NCBI GenBank assembly: GCA_034670405.1
Contig: JAXDDX010000073.1
Span: 1,531,001 to 1,595,000 of the forward strand
Reading direction: 5' to 3'
Source: Hoplostethus atlanticus
Lineage: Eukaryota > Chordata > Actinopteri > Trachichthyiformes > Trachichthyidae
DNA length: 64,000 nt
A model generated the notes under the pieces. The model searched no databases, had not been told where the DNA came from, and saw only the letters and a program-made list of their open reading frames with translations. The translations under genes and the position numbers were made by a program. Shown here in pieces: positions 36,612 to 49,506 of the stretch; positions within the stretch are counted from its first letter, which is position 1, and each line of letters starts with the position of its first letter.

Positions 36612-39600
36612 TTCCCTCAGGAACGAGCCCTACATGTTCAAGATACCGCTCGGTAATTACAGCTTGTCTACCGCACACAGACAAACATTTAACATATGAA
36701 GGACACAGCTGTTGTTTTCATGTAGACGTGCACGAATCCTATTCACTTAGTAGCTGTTGATGTTGTCACCCTGCGATTTATCAAAGCAGGAGGTTGAATC
36801 CCCCTAGCACTGGGCCCGTGTAAATAAACCATCGTTACTGCTGTGTCTCACTGGCTACACCACCACGGCGATTCAAATAACATTTGTTTTCCTCCTTTCC
36901 GCGAGCCATTATTGCATGAGCTGTAGGGCCCATATATGAACCTTTAGCTGCAGATCTATAGCACGCTGTCTGATTTCATAGTCTAATGGAAACAATAACT
37001 TTGATGTGGGGGTTGTATAAATAATGTATTTCATGAACGAATGCACCGGGGATTGCAAAAAGGTCAGGGAGAGTTTACACAGCAATATGTGGCAGATGGA
37101 GGACAAAATCCAAGAGTGAATTATTTAAAAGGGGAATTGACAGCGTTGTGACAGAAGGACAATTCAGAATTAATCCAGTTTACTAACCTCTGCCGATGCA
37201 TCTGAGACATCTTCAAGGACCCGATAGCAAAATCTGATTTTATTTAACCTTCTGTCAGCTTTGTTTACATCCACCGCAGCTGAATATGTCATTCACACAG
37301 CGGCCGATGTACGTGCATGGTTTGCGTAATACCTCGGTTAAAGCCTGCTGAGCAGATAAAGTGAACGTGGCATCAATAGTAGTAAATGTGATAATTGAAC
37401 CGGGCGGACATCAGGCAAAGCACAATCACCCCCCACTTGATAACATGCTGAAGTGTGACAACCGGATTCCCTATACTGATTTCAAGTAGTGTACCAATGC
37501 GTCGCGGCGAGGAGAAACAAAAGCTGTCTGTCACGCAATAAAATCCATAGCAACTCATTGATTGGGCTCGTCTGCGGAGAGGCTGAATGCACGGTGCTTT
37601 TGTTTCTCCTGTCACACAAAGCAGCATAGCAAAACACTAGCAATGCATGTAACATATGGATCTCCTAATGTGAGTCCCAAGGTGTACGCATGTGCCTTGT
37701 AACTCGAATGGAAATCCTGTGTGTGTGTGGTTATACTTGTGTGTGTGCCCTCGTCTGCTCAAGGCTGCGACTGTGCGCCTTTAACTCTGTTGAAGAATTC
37801 TGGACACATGTCAGGTCCTTTCATGTTTTATGAGGGCGCCGGCCGAGGGCTTGTTCACAGTGTGAGCTAAAGGCACAACAAGGGCACCTGTCACTTGATA
37901 GTGCACCTATTGTGCTTTCCCCTTCTCCCGGGCCACGTTTTGAAAGAGAAGCCCTTAAGAGATGGTGGGGGACAGGAGAGGGACGGTAAGGTGGAGAGAT
38001 ATGGGATGAGAGAAGAAAGGAGGGAAAGGCCTTTTATCTCGTAACTCTGCTCGCCGCCCGTCTTGACAATGGCCGCCGCTATAATTGGCCATGTACTGGA
38101 AAAAGCGTAACTGATTGAATGGCGGCATATTTCAGACCAACAGGAGCGACTCAGGCAGCTGGGAGGAGATTTAATATTAAGATCCGCTGTTGACCGCTTT
38201 TTTCCCCCCCCGGCTTTCCATTCTAGCATTAGACAAAGACGTATTATACCTGCTCCATCTGTAACACTAGCAGGTAAGATTTCAAAACAAAGTAAAGGTG
38301 AGATTTCCTCTAACTATGTCCTCATATCGATTACAATAATGACCAGAGGCACCACATTCTTTAGGCCCTGTGAACTTACCAGTCACATTTATTTATTTTT
38401 TCTTAGATTTTTGTGGGAAATTGCTCCCATATTGGAGCAATATAGCATGAAGCAGAGCACTGGGGCTACTGTTTGAAATGATCAGGTTTTTTATTTATTT
38501 TATCAGGTGCACACCAAAACTAAAACTCACTGTGCAACAAACAAGCTACTTGTGAGTCCGTGTGACATTTGTTTTAAAGCCCTGGTTCGCTTGTAATGTG
38601 AGGTGTGACCCTAAACAAACCAAATTCAAAAATGCAACAAATTAATCTTTTCAACTATGTTTCGGAAAGATGTGAAAAAATTTCTCTCGGCAACTTGAGG
38701 AAGCTGGATTGCGTTTCCCTCACACAGAGCATCCTCCGTTGGCCTGATAGAGCCATGCTCGCCCTCAGCAACCGACCAATCGCATTCCTTTAGATATGAC
38801 AGTAGAAAGACTCCTCGCACCTGACCCATATTATTGTCGTAATTTAACAAATCATTTCAACATCTCCTTCACTTAATATGACAGGGCTCAAAGGGCCACT
38901 GGTAGCAAACAGAAGAGATAAATCACATCCAGTCGAGGAGCAGTGAAACAATACGCAGGGCATCTCTGTTTGAACTTAATACGCTCATAAAGACCGTGCA
39001 CTCGAGCTGATACTTGTCTCCTCCCCTTTTTGATGGAGGGGGAAGCTCCTTAGGCGAAGACCGAACACTTTTAACAAGAGGAAACTAGATGACATTGATA
39101 AGGAGGCCTTTTTTGAGAAGCACTCGAGGGGGAATTTTAAATCCCTTGACATGTGTTCTTGTTAGTGCATTAAAACACTAACAGCTCTATATTGTTTGGA
39201 AGCTGCGATGGTTTTTGAAGACTATTTCCAATGCTTTCAGCCTTTCCTAGCAGTACATTATAAGGCGTGAAATATAATACGCGAGTGATGTGGCGAGGTC
39301 TTGTTACTGCTGTGAATAATTTTATCCAGATTGCTCTAAAGCTTTTATTGCAAATCATCTGCTTCGCTATTAGGCTGGCTTGTAACTATGGCATTTATGG
39401 TTCATAAACAGTGTTTCTCTTTCACACACTAATGATCATTATACACTGTTAAAACAAAGTGTCAAAACACCATTTCTTGGCACCACATAGCTGCCACAAC
39501 AAACGCTGCTTCGGAGCAGTTAGTGTGCTGGTGTCATAAAACAATGTGAAGTTTGATGGTGATCTCAGAGGACGGCGTAAGATCGTACACAAATGCTACT

Positions 39601-42143
39601 GTATATGCCTGCCTTGAGACACAGTAGGTTAAATCATGATTGTGTATAGTGTTTATAGGCTTACTAAAATTACCCTGCTGTCAAATCCAAACTTATCCAA
39701 GGAATCATTTAATTCTCTTGTACAAATGTTAATCAAATCAACTTTTCTTTAAAAGAACCCAACTGAAATGTTTTTTATCATAATTAAATAAAATAATTTT
39801 CCACTCTCAGCATTCATCTCATTCAGAGTGTGCAGAATTATAATCGTGTATTACTGCAGTTGAATATGCTCATTAGTTTGATCCGTTTTAGCTTTGTTTT
39901 AGTTTATGTAACAGGGCTGAAGACATCAGTGAAACACACTCTGGTGTGAATACCGTCCTTCATGCATTTCGAGACTTGTGTTTTTGAATCAGCTTGATCC
40001 TTAGCCCGGCCGTCTATCAAGCTGGCAGGCAGAGAAACTCGTGGGTTACAGACTGAGGAGAGGCAGAGAAGAGTCTAGGTCTTGCTTGAATGAGTGACAA
40101 CTGTAACACTGACACACTCTCGTTGAACGGCGAGTATGTCAAGGAGTGAAGTACAGCAGGGAAGCACAATGCGTCGTGCGCGCCTTATCTCTGACACACA
40201 CCCTTCGCCACGCAAGCACATGACTTTTAACTTCAGGATGTGAGTTAGAGCAGGCAAATGGGCTCTTCGCTTTTTCTTTTCAACTACCGAAGAGCATTTA
40301 TTTACTGTGAAAGGTGCACATCTCTCTCGTTCTTACCGTTTTCATTTCATAGGGCTCGGTGCTCCCTCAGCTTGCTGCTGTAGTGTAGGGGAGGAAAAGC
40401 CTAGCGGCAATGGGATCTGTGTGAAGCTTCGCAGGTGTCAACAGGGAGTTATGAGTGATCTCCTGGAAGAAGATTTAAACTCTGAGCTCTTTAATGTGTT
40501 CCTGGGGAGGCGGGCAGGCAGGTGGGTACAGAGGCCCATCATCTCCCCCTGGAGATGGTGTGGATGGTGCCTGAGATGTGAATAAATTAGGAGTGAGGCG
40601 CTGGTGTTGATGCTCCGGGAGATAACCTGGGAAAGCGGTGAGAGATTCTTTCTGCAAATAGTTCCCCAAGGTGGGGAGCCGTTGTGAGCAATAGCAAACT
40701 ATTCATCCTTACACGTTTAAGTGAGGCATGGTTGTGGCCTGGACCTAGGGGCGGTGCAGCGGTGATTTATTTTCATCTTCTTTGCTCTGGGTTATTTCTC
40801 CCTCGCCTCTTTTCCCTCCAGGTGAATTGCAGCTCACTAATGGAAGCCCAAAAATGTTCTGTGTCGATACAAGGGCTTGTGAAGTAAACTTAATGAAAGC
40901 GCTATTAAACACGGGAACACAGATACCGGAAGAAGAACATATTATCTTTCTATCAGAAAAAAAGAAAAAGTCTTGTTAAACTACGACCAAAATGCAAATA
41001 ACCACAAGGTTAACAGGAGACCGTATCAATAATGCATGAATTGTTCCCATAAGCAACAAGGAATCAATAATATTCCCCTGGTCCTCTGATCTCGGGGCGC
41101 CTGTGTGTATCTACAGCGCGCTTCAAAAGAAGCCAAACAAAACCTCATTTCGCAATTAGAACAACAATGAAGGAGCACAACTTCAAACCGCTCCAACCAG
41201 CCTTCAATCCCGAAGATGATAACTCAAAGGTTTTCTCAGATATGTTCCCAACAACATGTCAAGATGTGTTTTTCAAGCTCCGCTATATCATCAGCCTGGC
41301 TTTGCTTCTGTAATGCAAGATTCAAAATTGATGGTGTACCGATGGAAACTGACAGCACCGCATAAACATCCCGATAGCAGAATATACCCGTAGTATATTC
41401 AGCATCATCATTGTTGTCATCATCATTATCCCTGCCACCCCTGACTGCCACGACGACCCCCTCTCCTCAAAGTCAGTAAATGTCTTGATTGAGAGCAGCT
41501 CCACCCCGCAGCAGTAGCGCCGTCTGATATTAACAGGGCGATCCCGTCAGCGCCATATGCTTCAGATGCCTCACCTTGAGCTGTGCAGATGTTTAGCATG
41601 CATGAGCTCGCGACGGAGGACTGATAGCCGTCTGCCTCGGGCCTTTTTAGCTTTTTTTTTACGGCCTCCTCCTCCATGTGTCCCTATCATCCTTAATGAT
41701 TCAGCCAGGACCTGATCTGAAAATAAAAAACCCGTGGCAAGGTTTTGGAATATGGCGTTAAACAAGCAGGAACACATTATACCCAGGGTCAGTCAAAACC
41801 ATTAGTGGAATTGGATCAATTTTTAGGTTCATTACCTCTGTGTGGATTGGATGGCCTCATGAAACATTTCACTCTCTAGACTCATCCTATTTAGGCCGAG
41901 CAGCGCAGGTGCTCTATCCTGCCATATGCATAATACACTACACAAATTATTTAGTCAAAGCCAAATAATTCATTAGAGTGTGGATGGGAGTGTAAACTTT
42001 CAGAGATTGTTCCAATGCATGCCTCCGTGGTAGTAAAACTAGACCGCGTATTACATCAATCTGTACATAAAGTCTGAAAAAGTGAAAAATCATGCAAGAA
42101 TATTTGGACAATACCACGAGCACAACACAATAATTGCCTTCCC

Positions 42144-42210
42144 GTCTGAAGTGGAGGTTTTTCAGACAGGTTTCATGTATTCTCTCAGGTTCATACCTGA
42201 GAGAATACAT
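42144..42210. other. Two adjacent hairpins, one with a perfect 16-bp stem
   Basis: The main hairpin is at 42175-42210: arm ATGTATTCTCTCAGGT, loop TCAT, arm ACCTGAGAGAATACAT, with no mismatch. Just upstream, 42144-42167, is a smaller hairpin with arms GTCTGAA and TTCAGAC. The stem is shorter than usual for a microRNA precursor. It could be the trace of a template-switch mutation, a cruciform-forming site, or part of an unrecognised element. Confidence 0.7.
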
Positions 42211-45200
42211 ATCTGCTGACCTGAGGGAAAATGAGATTAAAACGTTATGTTCCTTATACAGTACATTGTAACACTTCTTAACACTCTGTATGACAGATAG
42301 GTAGTATATACTCTGAGGCCTGTTGTGTTTGTCCTGCTAGTACTGAGCAAATGAATACATTCAAAGTACCTTTATCATTTGTCAGACCTTTAAAAAATGC
42401 TGCCATCAAACAACTGCTGTTCACATGAAGCTTGTCTTTGAATCTGAAATGACAGGCAGCGAAAAGGCATCTGGATGACTTCCCTGAGAGGCAGTCTGAT
42501 ATTCAGTACAGGAAGGACACAACTGATGCTTCCCACCAAAAATAGCCCTTTTGTTGTTAGTGAGTTTTTACACTTGTAATGACAATTTTTGGAAACCCTT
42601 TGAAGGTTAAATATCCATGCAGTTGATATCAATGAAAAGATATATAACTGTTCTGGCCTCCTGAACACACCGGGGCTGTCTTAAGTGACCCTCCCCCAGT
42701 GTCCTTACCTGTTGTACCCGCTGTCACCTGAAAACACTACGTTCTTTTTGGTTTTACTGTGACTGTGAATATCACCAACAAAAAAAAAACCCTCATCAAA
42801 AACATCAACTTTTAGACCTCCTATATATTTCACTTTCATCACTTTTGCTCACAGAGCAACTGTCAAGAAAAGGACTCACTCAGTCGAAAATTGAAACTGT
42901 GAATGGTAGCACTAGAGACGTGAGTGCAAGCATCTCCAGCAAAAAAAAAAATGCAATTCCAAAAAAGGCAATTCAGTAATAGACAAGGCGTGTAGCCATC
43001 CCTCTCTGTCGCGACTGGCAGTCTTCATGATAGACACAATGACGGTGATTGCATTGCTTGCATGTGTGTATTGCGGATTACAGCTCGTGTCTCGGAGCAG
43101 GTCTTGCTCGGGATGAATTTCTATGCATCTTTCATACACACACACACATACACACAAGCCGTAAACACACTGCAATGCCTGTAGGCCTCAGCGTTCCAGC
43201 TAGTGTCAGCATTTCTCAGGTATCTTACTCAAGTTTCTTGTAAATGCGATGAGAAAGGCTATTATCCCAAATATCAGCCGTGTAAACGCAGAAAATAAAA
43301 ATCTTATGGGACCACATTCATATACATTGTTGCAACATTAGGCAGCTTGGTCTGCTTGCTTCAGACATATTGCATCATAGCTGCTGTAATACATCATACA
43401 GATAGTATTGCTCTCCCAGGACGTGGGTCAGGGACTTTGGGATGGAGAAGGGGGGCACCCTCCTTTTCTATTGAGCTCTTCTATACTGTAGGTCTGTGCA
43501 CATCTCTGCCGGGAACATCATTAGAAAGTCGCTCAGGTATCCAACGGTAAAATAGTCCCGGACTGGGAAAGATTGGTTTCCAAAATTGAAAACAAGACGG
43601 AGATATTATTCTACAGCATTTTGCACTGAACAAAAAACCCCTCATATGATCCAGTTAGGCTTTACTATGATGTTGTTTCCATCGGATCCCGGAGGACTTT
43701 CTTTTTTTTTGGATTCCTGAAGGGTTTTTTTGATAAGTGGAGGGAAAGAGAAAGGAGGAGGGTAAAAAAAGAGATGGAGAGAGAGGCTACGCAGCCGTGC
43801 TATCGCAGCATGGGAAATGTATGCAAAGCTATTCATGTGCTGCAGCTCTGCTGATCCACACAGCTGCACAGGCACTCACAGACGCATCAGTCTGGAAATA
43901 CCAGATCGACATGCTTACACGAGATGTCAATTGATCGCACTCGAGGCCCGGGGATGATTACTTCAAGTGTTAATAGCGTCAGACAAGCCGGCGAGGGATA
44001 CCCCTGCACATGCACATTCATTTTGTGGTTTTTAGATTTTTATGCATCCGAGCAGAGAAATTAATAATTTAGATGTGTGGAAAAACGACACGAGAGAAGG
44101 TCTGCTGGATCCCCGGCTCTTGATTCAGCAGGAGGTCTTACAGACAGATTAGTAGCATCTTAGTGGTTTAGTTCAACACGGGCAACAGATGACTGAGTGG
44201 ACGTACCCACAGGCAGATTTCTGCTGTCATTCTCCCTTCCTTTGCAGTAGGTAATAGTTTGAGCGATGGTCTCTGATTTACTTCACCCAGTCGGTTTTAT
44301 TTATTTCCATATCTCTCCGCTGGTGCCTGGTTTGTTTTGGAGAGGGTGCTGTTACAGACTGACATTTTCCTGCGGTTTGCAGCTCCGCAGGAAACCAGAT
44401 AGAAGGCCCCCGAGATAAAACAACGCGATGAGTTATTATTGCCGTGTGTGTGTGTTGTGTGGTGTGTGTGTTTGAGTGTTTGTGTATCCCTCTGCTTGAT
44501 ACCAATCTCTCATTCATCTAGTTTAGATCTTCTTGGATCTCACATTTATCTCTATTATATCTTTCATACTCTTTTCCACCACTTGCAGCAGCCAGGGTGG
44601 GTGTCTTCTTCATTTTTTCCCCCTGTCAGTGGGCGAAAAGTGTTGTCAGCTTCACCCTATCGAAGCAGGGGTCACTACACCAAATAGACAAGGGCAACAG
44701 CCACCTTTTCATTCAACCCCCAGCAGGTTGTTGACATGACTCAGTGAGCATACAGTATGGGCTCAGCAAAAAAAAGGGAAGAGGCGCTACTTGACACGTC
44801 GTATTCAGCGGTTGGTCCCGATCTGTTCTCGAAGTGTTTAGAAAACATATTCCAGGCGTCAAAGTTTGACTGCCAAAATGATATGCCGCGCAACGGTGGG
44901 CCGTCAAAATAAAAGGTTCCCTGTGAAGTGTGGTAAAAGAAATGTGAAAAGAAAGTGTGTGTCTCTTTGTGTTGAATTGTGAAATTCACCTTTTGTTGCC
45001 TCGTGGAATAGATTTTCATACGCTTTCAATTACAACCAAAGCTTTGGCCTTGCGTTTGTCTAGCTCTAGAGACGTTACTGTCCTTGTGTTCCAAAGCGAT
45101 GCGGTATCTACCAACTATGTGCATGAGCTTCGTTATATACTGAGAAACCTGGCTCGCTTCCTGCTTCTTTGTTTCCTCCTCTCTCGCTCCACCCGTCTCT

Positions 45201-46165
45201 CTCTCTCTCTCTCGATTTACCTTTTTCTGACATAGCTCATTACTTTAGCAGGGCTGGTTAGTTAACACACACACACACCCACTGTGTGCACACGCACTCG
45301 GCTCAGTGGGCTACAGCGGCGGTGCTGTCATGCACAGGGGCCGGGTGAAGGTTTGACAGCAGACAGCGGGCTGGTGCTTAACAGACAGGCAGTGAAATGC
45401 ATGGCAGTGTAATTGCAATGAAGGGATAATTTGACATCCACTTGGTTATGATAGCTTGCAATTGTCTAGTTCTTCCACACACACACAGTGCATACAAACA
45501 CACATGCCGAGGCGATGCTCTCAGCAGGGCTACCCATGTTCCTACAGAGCTGCTTTAAGGTAAAGCCCTGTCACGGGTCGATGCTTTTTTTTCCCTTCTG
45601 TTTATTTCTCCTGTGAAAATCCACCTTGTCTAGAGGATCATAAGCATCAAGACACTTCACAGTGGAAGGAAGGGCTTAATGCCTTTGTCCCCACAGTGGT
45701 AGATAGTTGTTTTTCCAGAGAAATGTTTGAATTCTCATTTCATTGAGACTGACAGTGCAATTCATCACTTGCAGGTCTATGCGAATCCCTTCTTTAAAAC
45801 GATGCCAGTGCATTGTTGCTCAAGGACAAAAAAGCACGAGGACCACGTACCCGCCAAAAATTCCTAAACGTGTCTTTTTCCTCTCTCTTTCTGTCCACTG
45901 TTTTATTTAGCGAAATGAAGCTGTCTTGCTGGTGTCCGCGTCTCCTCGGGCTCCTGCTCTCGCTCTCGTGGATGAAGCTGAATAAAACATGACTGACATC
46001 TTGTCATCTCTGAGAGAATGGGCTGAGAATGGAAGAGGAAATGAAAAATCTCACCTCTGCGTATTTCTCTGTATGGACATAAGAGGAGAAAACACTATAG
46101 ATACACCTGCCCATATTCCAGGCTCCACCAATGTCAGTTTAGCATGGATTTAAAACTACAGTAAG
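42211..46165. other. Non-coding, no gene seen
   Basis: A GT tract lies at about 44443-44470 and a CT tract at about 45198-45214. Scattered CA runs occur at 43136-43157 and 45267-45279. No exon supported. Confidence 0.5.
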
Positions 46166-46170
46166 CACAT

Positions 46171-46473
46171 TGTTGTATAACTTCAGAGGTTGACAAAGAG
46201 TCCTCGAGACAGGAGGGAGGTACTTTCTAAACATCTACAAGGTTATTTACAACCTAGACTGAACAATATGTACTGTGTTAAAGGTTTCTGGAGTCTCTCG
46301 TGGTCGGCTCACACAAGCAATACATTCATGTAGATAGATCGCACATAAGCACCTCATTCAAGATACATGTCACATGATGATGCAGCAGTTAGGATCTCCT
46401 CACACTAGCACTAGAGATGTGTACAACACAATCATATCAGTCAGAAAGGTTAAGATACAGTGATTCTTCCACA
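46171..46473 (-). mobile_element. Solo LTR of the same family, copy B
   Basis: This 303-bp element is the reverse complement of the family at 29575-29998 but shorter. Read on the minus strand it starts TGTGGAAGAA and ends TACAACA. A perfect 5-bp direct repeat CACAT flanks it at 46166-46170 and 46474-46478, which shows an independent insertion. Aligned parts of the two copies differ at only a few per cent of positions, so the family is not ancient. No internal region is present and the copy is broken. Confidence 0.85.
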
Positions 46474-46707
46474 CACATCGTATGAGACGGTGAGTTAAAA
46501 CACCTTGTCTAACAGTAATGTTTCATGTCCTGTAATCTGTAATCTTTTGATCTTAATCCAACACTGATCTTTTCCGTTGTTGATCGTTCCCTTTTTCCCT
46601 TATTCCCTTATTCCCTCTGGCTCTCCTTTCTTCTTCTTCTTCTCCTGCTGTTGCTTTTTTTCCCCCCCATCCAGATGCATTAGACAGAAAGGCTAACCCT
46701 CACTCCT

Positions 46708-46729
46708 CCCCCAACCCCCAACCCACCCC
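46708..46729 (-). other. G-quadruplex motif (G-rich on minus strand)
   Basis: Four C runs (5, 5, 3 and 4 bases) are separated by AA, AA and A. This fits the G3+N1-7 quadruplex pattern on the minus strand. Confidence 0.7.
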
Positions 46730-47105
46730 AGTTGCCGTGGCGTGATGTATGGCTTTAACCTGGGCCTTGTGGCCCCGCCGCCATAGCTGCAATCACAGGA
46801 GCTAAAGTCATAACCCTAGGAGGAGGGAATGCACTGCCAGCATGCTGTATACACATGTACTGGGCGTCTTGTTCAGGCTACATGTAGGGTTGCTACTCTG
46901 ACACAGCAGACACAGGTTAGACCCATGTAAACACATATACATCAAATTAGGATTCTGAAAGGCTGTTAAAAAAATGGAGGCTACAATAGAGTTTGATAGC
47001 AGAAAAAAATTCAGCTATCTAAAAATGCTCAGAATCAAAGAGTAAGAACTTTTTTCTAGATTGACCATTTTGCACTGACAGTCAGCAATCATACAGGGAG
47101 AAATC

Positions 47106-47443
47106 CATGGACCACAATGCAGTGCGACTATAAGACATGTTGTGCTTTGAGGCACCACTGTCGCTTCTTCTCAACTGGAAGAACTTGCTCTCTTACTCTC
47201 ACGATGCTATCGCTAAAGATATTACTCTCTCCCCCTACACATTTAATGGGGCTTGTTGAACGGCATTGTGGGAAATGTAGCAAATCATAACTGAAGTGGA
47301 AGTAGACGAGGCAGGTTGAGGGAAAGTGGGTACACCAAAAAAAGCTAAATACAACATTTTATCACAAAGTAAGTGATGGATGTATTGCACATCACAGACT
47401 GATGTTACATGTAAGAGAATCCGTGGGTTGATTTTTCCTTTAA
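47106..47443 (-). repeat. Dispersed repeat family C, copy 2
   Basis: The reverse complement matches 34503-34866 from the TTTAAAGGAAAAA end to the GCACTGCATTGTGGTCCA end. The two copies lie about 12.2 kb apart in opposite orientation. Confidence 0.7.
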
Positions 47444-47595
47444 AAAAACAATTAAAAATCTAGATTTTCATTCTAAACTTCTTGATGCAAAACGACTGAT
47501 AAAATCGCTAACTTTGCCGATTGCTCGGCTCTGAAATGTGAATGTCTCATTTCATTTAAACTCCCTCCACCAGCTGTGCCGTTGACCTTACAAGT

Positions 47596-47619
47596 CAGTC
47601 GGAGGGATTTCTCCGACTG
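47596..47619. other. Perfect 9-bp hairpin
   Basis: Arms CAGTCGGAG and CTCCGACTG around a 6-base loop. There is no T run after it and no other sign of function. Confidence 0.6.
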
Positions 47620-49082
47620 GGACAATTAAAAGAACAGCGGGACATAGATTTCCTTTGGCTCTGATAAATGTGGTGGGGAGAATTATAATGTGTGTGACTA
47701 ATGGTATGCTCGCAGTATTTAAGCATTGTTCTCATTAAAGCGGCGCCAGCTTTGTCTTCAGCGCTCCTGAGATCCATTGTTCAGAACTGAGCTCAAATGA
47801 TTTGCCCTCCCTATTGTACATATAGATGGACATACTCACTGAGATTCCCCACATGTATAATGACTTTAACATGACTTTAACAGGATATCAGATGGATATT
47901 GCAAAGCCTCTCGGGCAGTAGAATAGAATACAGCTTCTCTAGATGATACTCAGTTCAATCACACAGATAAGAGTGCAGGATTTGATACTGCAGGCGAGTG
48001 ATTTGGTGGTCCCCGGTGGTCCCGGTGGTCCCCTCAAAATCATCCGTTAAAATCACCCATGGTTAAAGGATGGATGGTTTATTAATAATGTCACACAGTG
48101 TTATTCATCCCTGTCAGGGCTGAGATCTGCAGGGCTCAAGACCTGAGCCATACCTTAGCTCTGGCAGGCACATGACAACCTGCAGCTTTTATTAACATAT
48201 CTCTAGTCTGTCTGCCAGATTGGATCACGCTGCTATCCATCTGTCACCGCCACTCTATCAATTTGTTTTCCAGCCTGCCATTCAGCGCTGTTTGCTGTTT
48301 CCAGCACTCCAGTCAAATAGGTTTCTAATGTAACTGTCAAGATATAGTGGGCCAACAACCGATGCCCTCACCCTCCTCAAAGTATTCATTATGCCATATG
48401 GGGCTATCAAAGCCTTTCCGAAGTATCCCATTACTGCTGGGCTTGCGAGATGCCTGCATGTAATTACAAGCCCTGTGTGATCACAACCTGCAAGCGCCAA
48501 GATAAAGAGCAGAAAGCCATGTATATGTAGGATCTGAGACAGATTGCCATGGCAACCCTCAGCAGTTTTTGGAAGGAGTCAAAACTGCCTAATGAATCCC
48601 AAATCACCTTGGTAAGTAGTATTTAAAACCCATTTACACCGAAACCAATAGCACCATCTCAACACAAAAGGCACAGCCAGACCTTATGCCAAATGTTTAC
48701 AGGTGAGTTCAGTGTAGTTTTTAGTTTAATTTTAGTTGAAGTAACAATAGAAAATAACGTCAAGATGTTGTCTTTTTTCCACTTGAATATTTTTGTTTGT
48801 GCCTAGAGTAGACATAAATCTTTAACTAGTGCATGGAAAGAAGCAAGCCGACAAAGAATAAAATTCAATAAAGAAACAATAAAAATGTTTAGACAAATAG
48901 CAAATATCAATTATAGAAATAAATTGACTGTTGGAAGAGTTTGACAAACACATAGATTGGGCACAGAAAATACTACTTCTGCTACTACTACTACTACTAC
49001 TAATAATAGAAAACTGAAGGCATGAAAGGCCTTACTTGCATAGTTTTTCCTAATCCCGTTGTGTCAACATCATGAATCAGTG
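47620..49082. other. Non-coding, no gene seen
   Basis: A short CTA/TAA trinucleotide run lies at 48981-49006. GGTGGTCCC-type units repeat three times at about 48005-48032. Confidence 0.5.
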
Positions 49083-49506
49083 TACTGCGTTATCATAAGA
49101 TGTCAAACTTTGTTTTCTCAAGATCATCGCTAATTATCTTGTTATCCCAAGATAACCAAAATGGCTTAATCGAGATCAAGACTTGGTTGTCTTCTTATCT
49201 CGAGGTACCAAAAAAAAAAAAAGTTTTCTCGAGATCGCAAGTAAAGATCATTTCGATTTCAGAGTGGCTTAAGCCGTCTGTAGCCGAGCTTATTGTTTTA
49301 GAAAGTGGAAGACAATGTGAGACCACCATTGATCAACGCTTTACATTTGACTTTAATCACAAAATTGCATCGTGCCTTTCTATTATAGATAACACTCAAA
49401 TACTTGAACGGAAGGCTTCCATCTTTTGATGTCTCGAGATAATGAGATAATTAAGCTTTGATCTCAAGAAAACTCAAGGAGTCTGATGTCTTGTGATAAT
49501 GCAATA
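49083..49506. mobile_element. Foldback (MITE-like) element with long inverted arms
   Basis: The left arm, about 49083-49165, starts TACTGCGTTATCATAAGATG. The right arm ends at 49506 and, on the opposite strand, reads TATTGCATTATCACAAGACA. The two arms align over roughly 85 bases with AAGATCAT and TAATTATCTTGTTATC-type blocks in the same order. Copies of TCTCGAG(A) recur within and beside the arms (49199, 49228, 49432, 49519). The 109-codon ORF at 49100-49429 runs through one arm and the centre and resembles no known protein. This is a non-autonomous DNA element by structure; the superfamily is unknown and no clear target duplication was seen. Confidence 0.6.

Larger units (their letters stand above)
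34867..42143. other. Non-coding, mostly single-copy-looking
   Basis: More than 7 kb without a credible exon. It contains a GC/GT alternating tract at 35907-35959, a TC tract at 36559-36608 and an imperfect CATTT array at about 36143-36190, otherwise no recognised repeats. Confidence 0.5.

Noticed and set aside
29575-46473. The two LTRs as the ends of one 17-kb retroelement
   Set aside because: They lie in opposite orientation, each has its own different target duplication, and no retroelement genes lie between them.
49100-49429. 109-codon ORF inside the foldback element as a transposase
   Set aside because: It runs through an inverted arm, is far too short and shows no catalytic motif.
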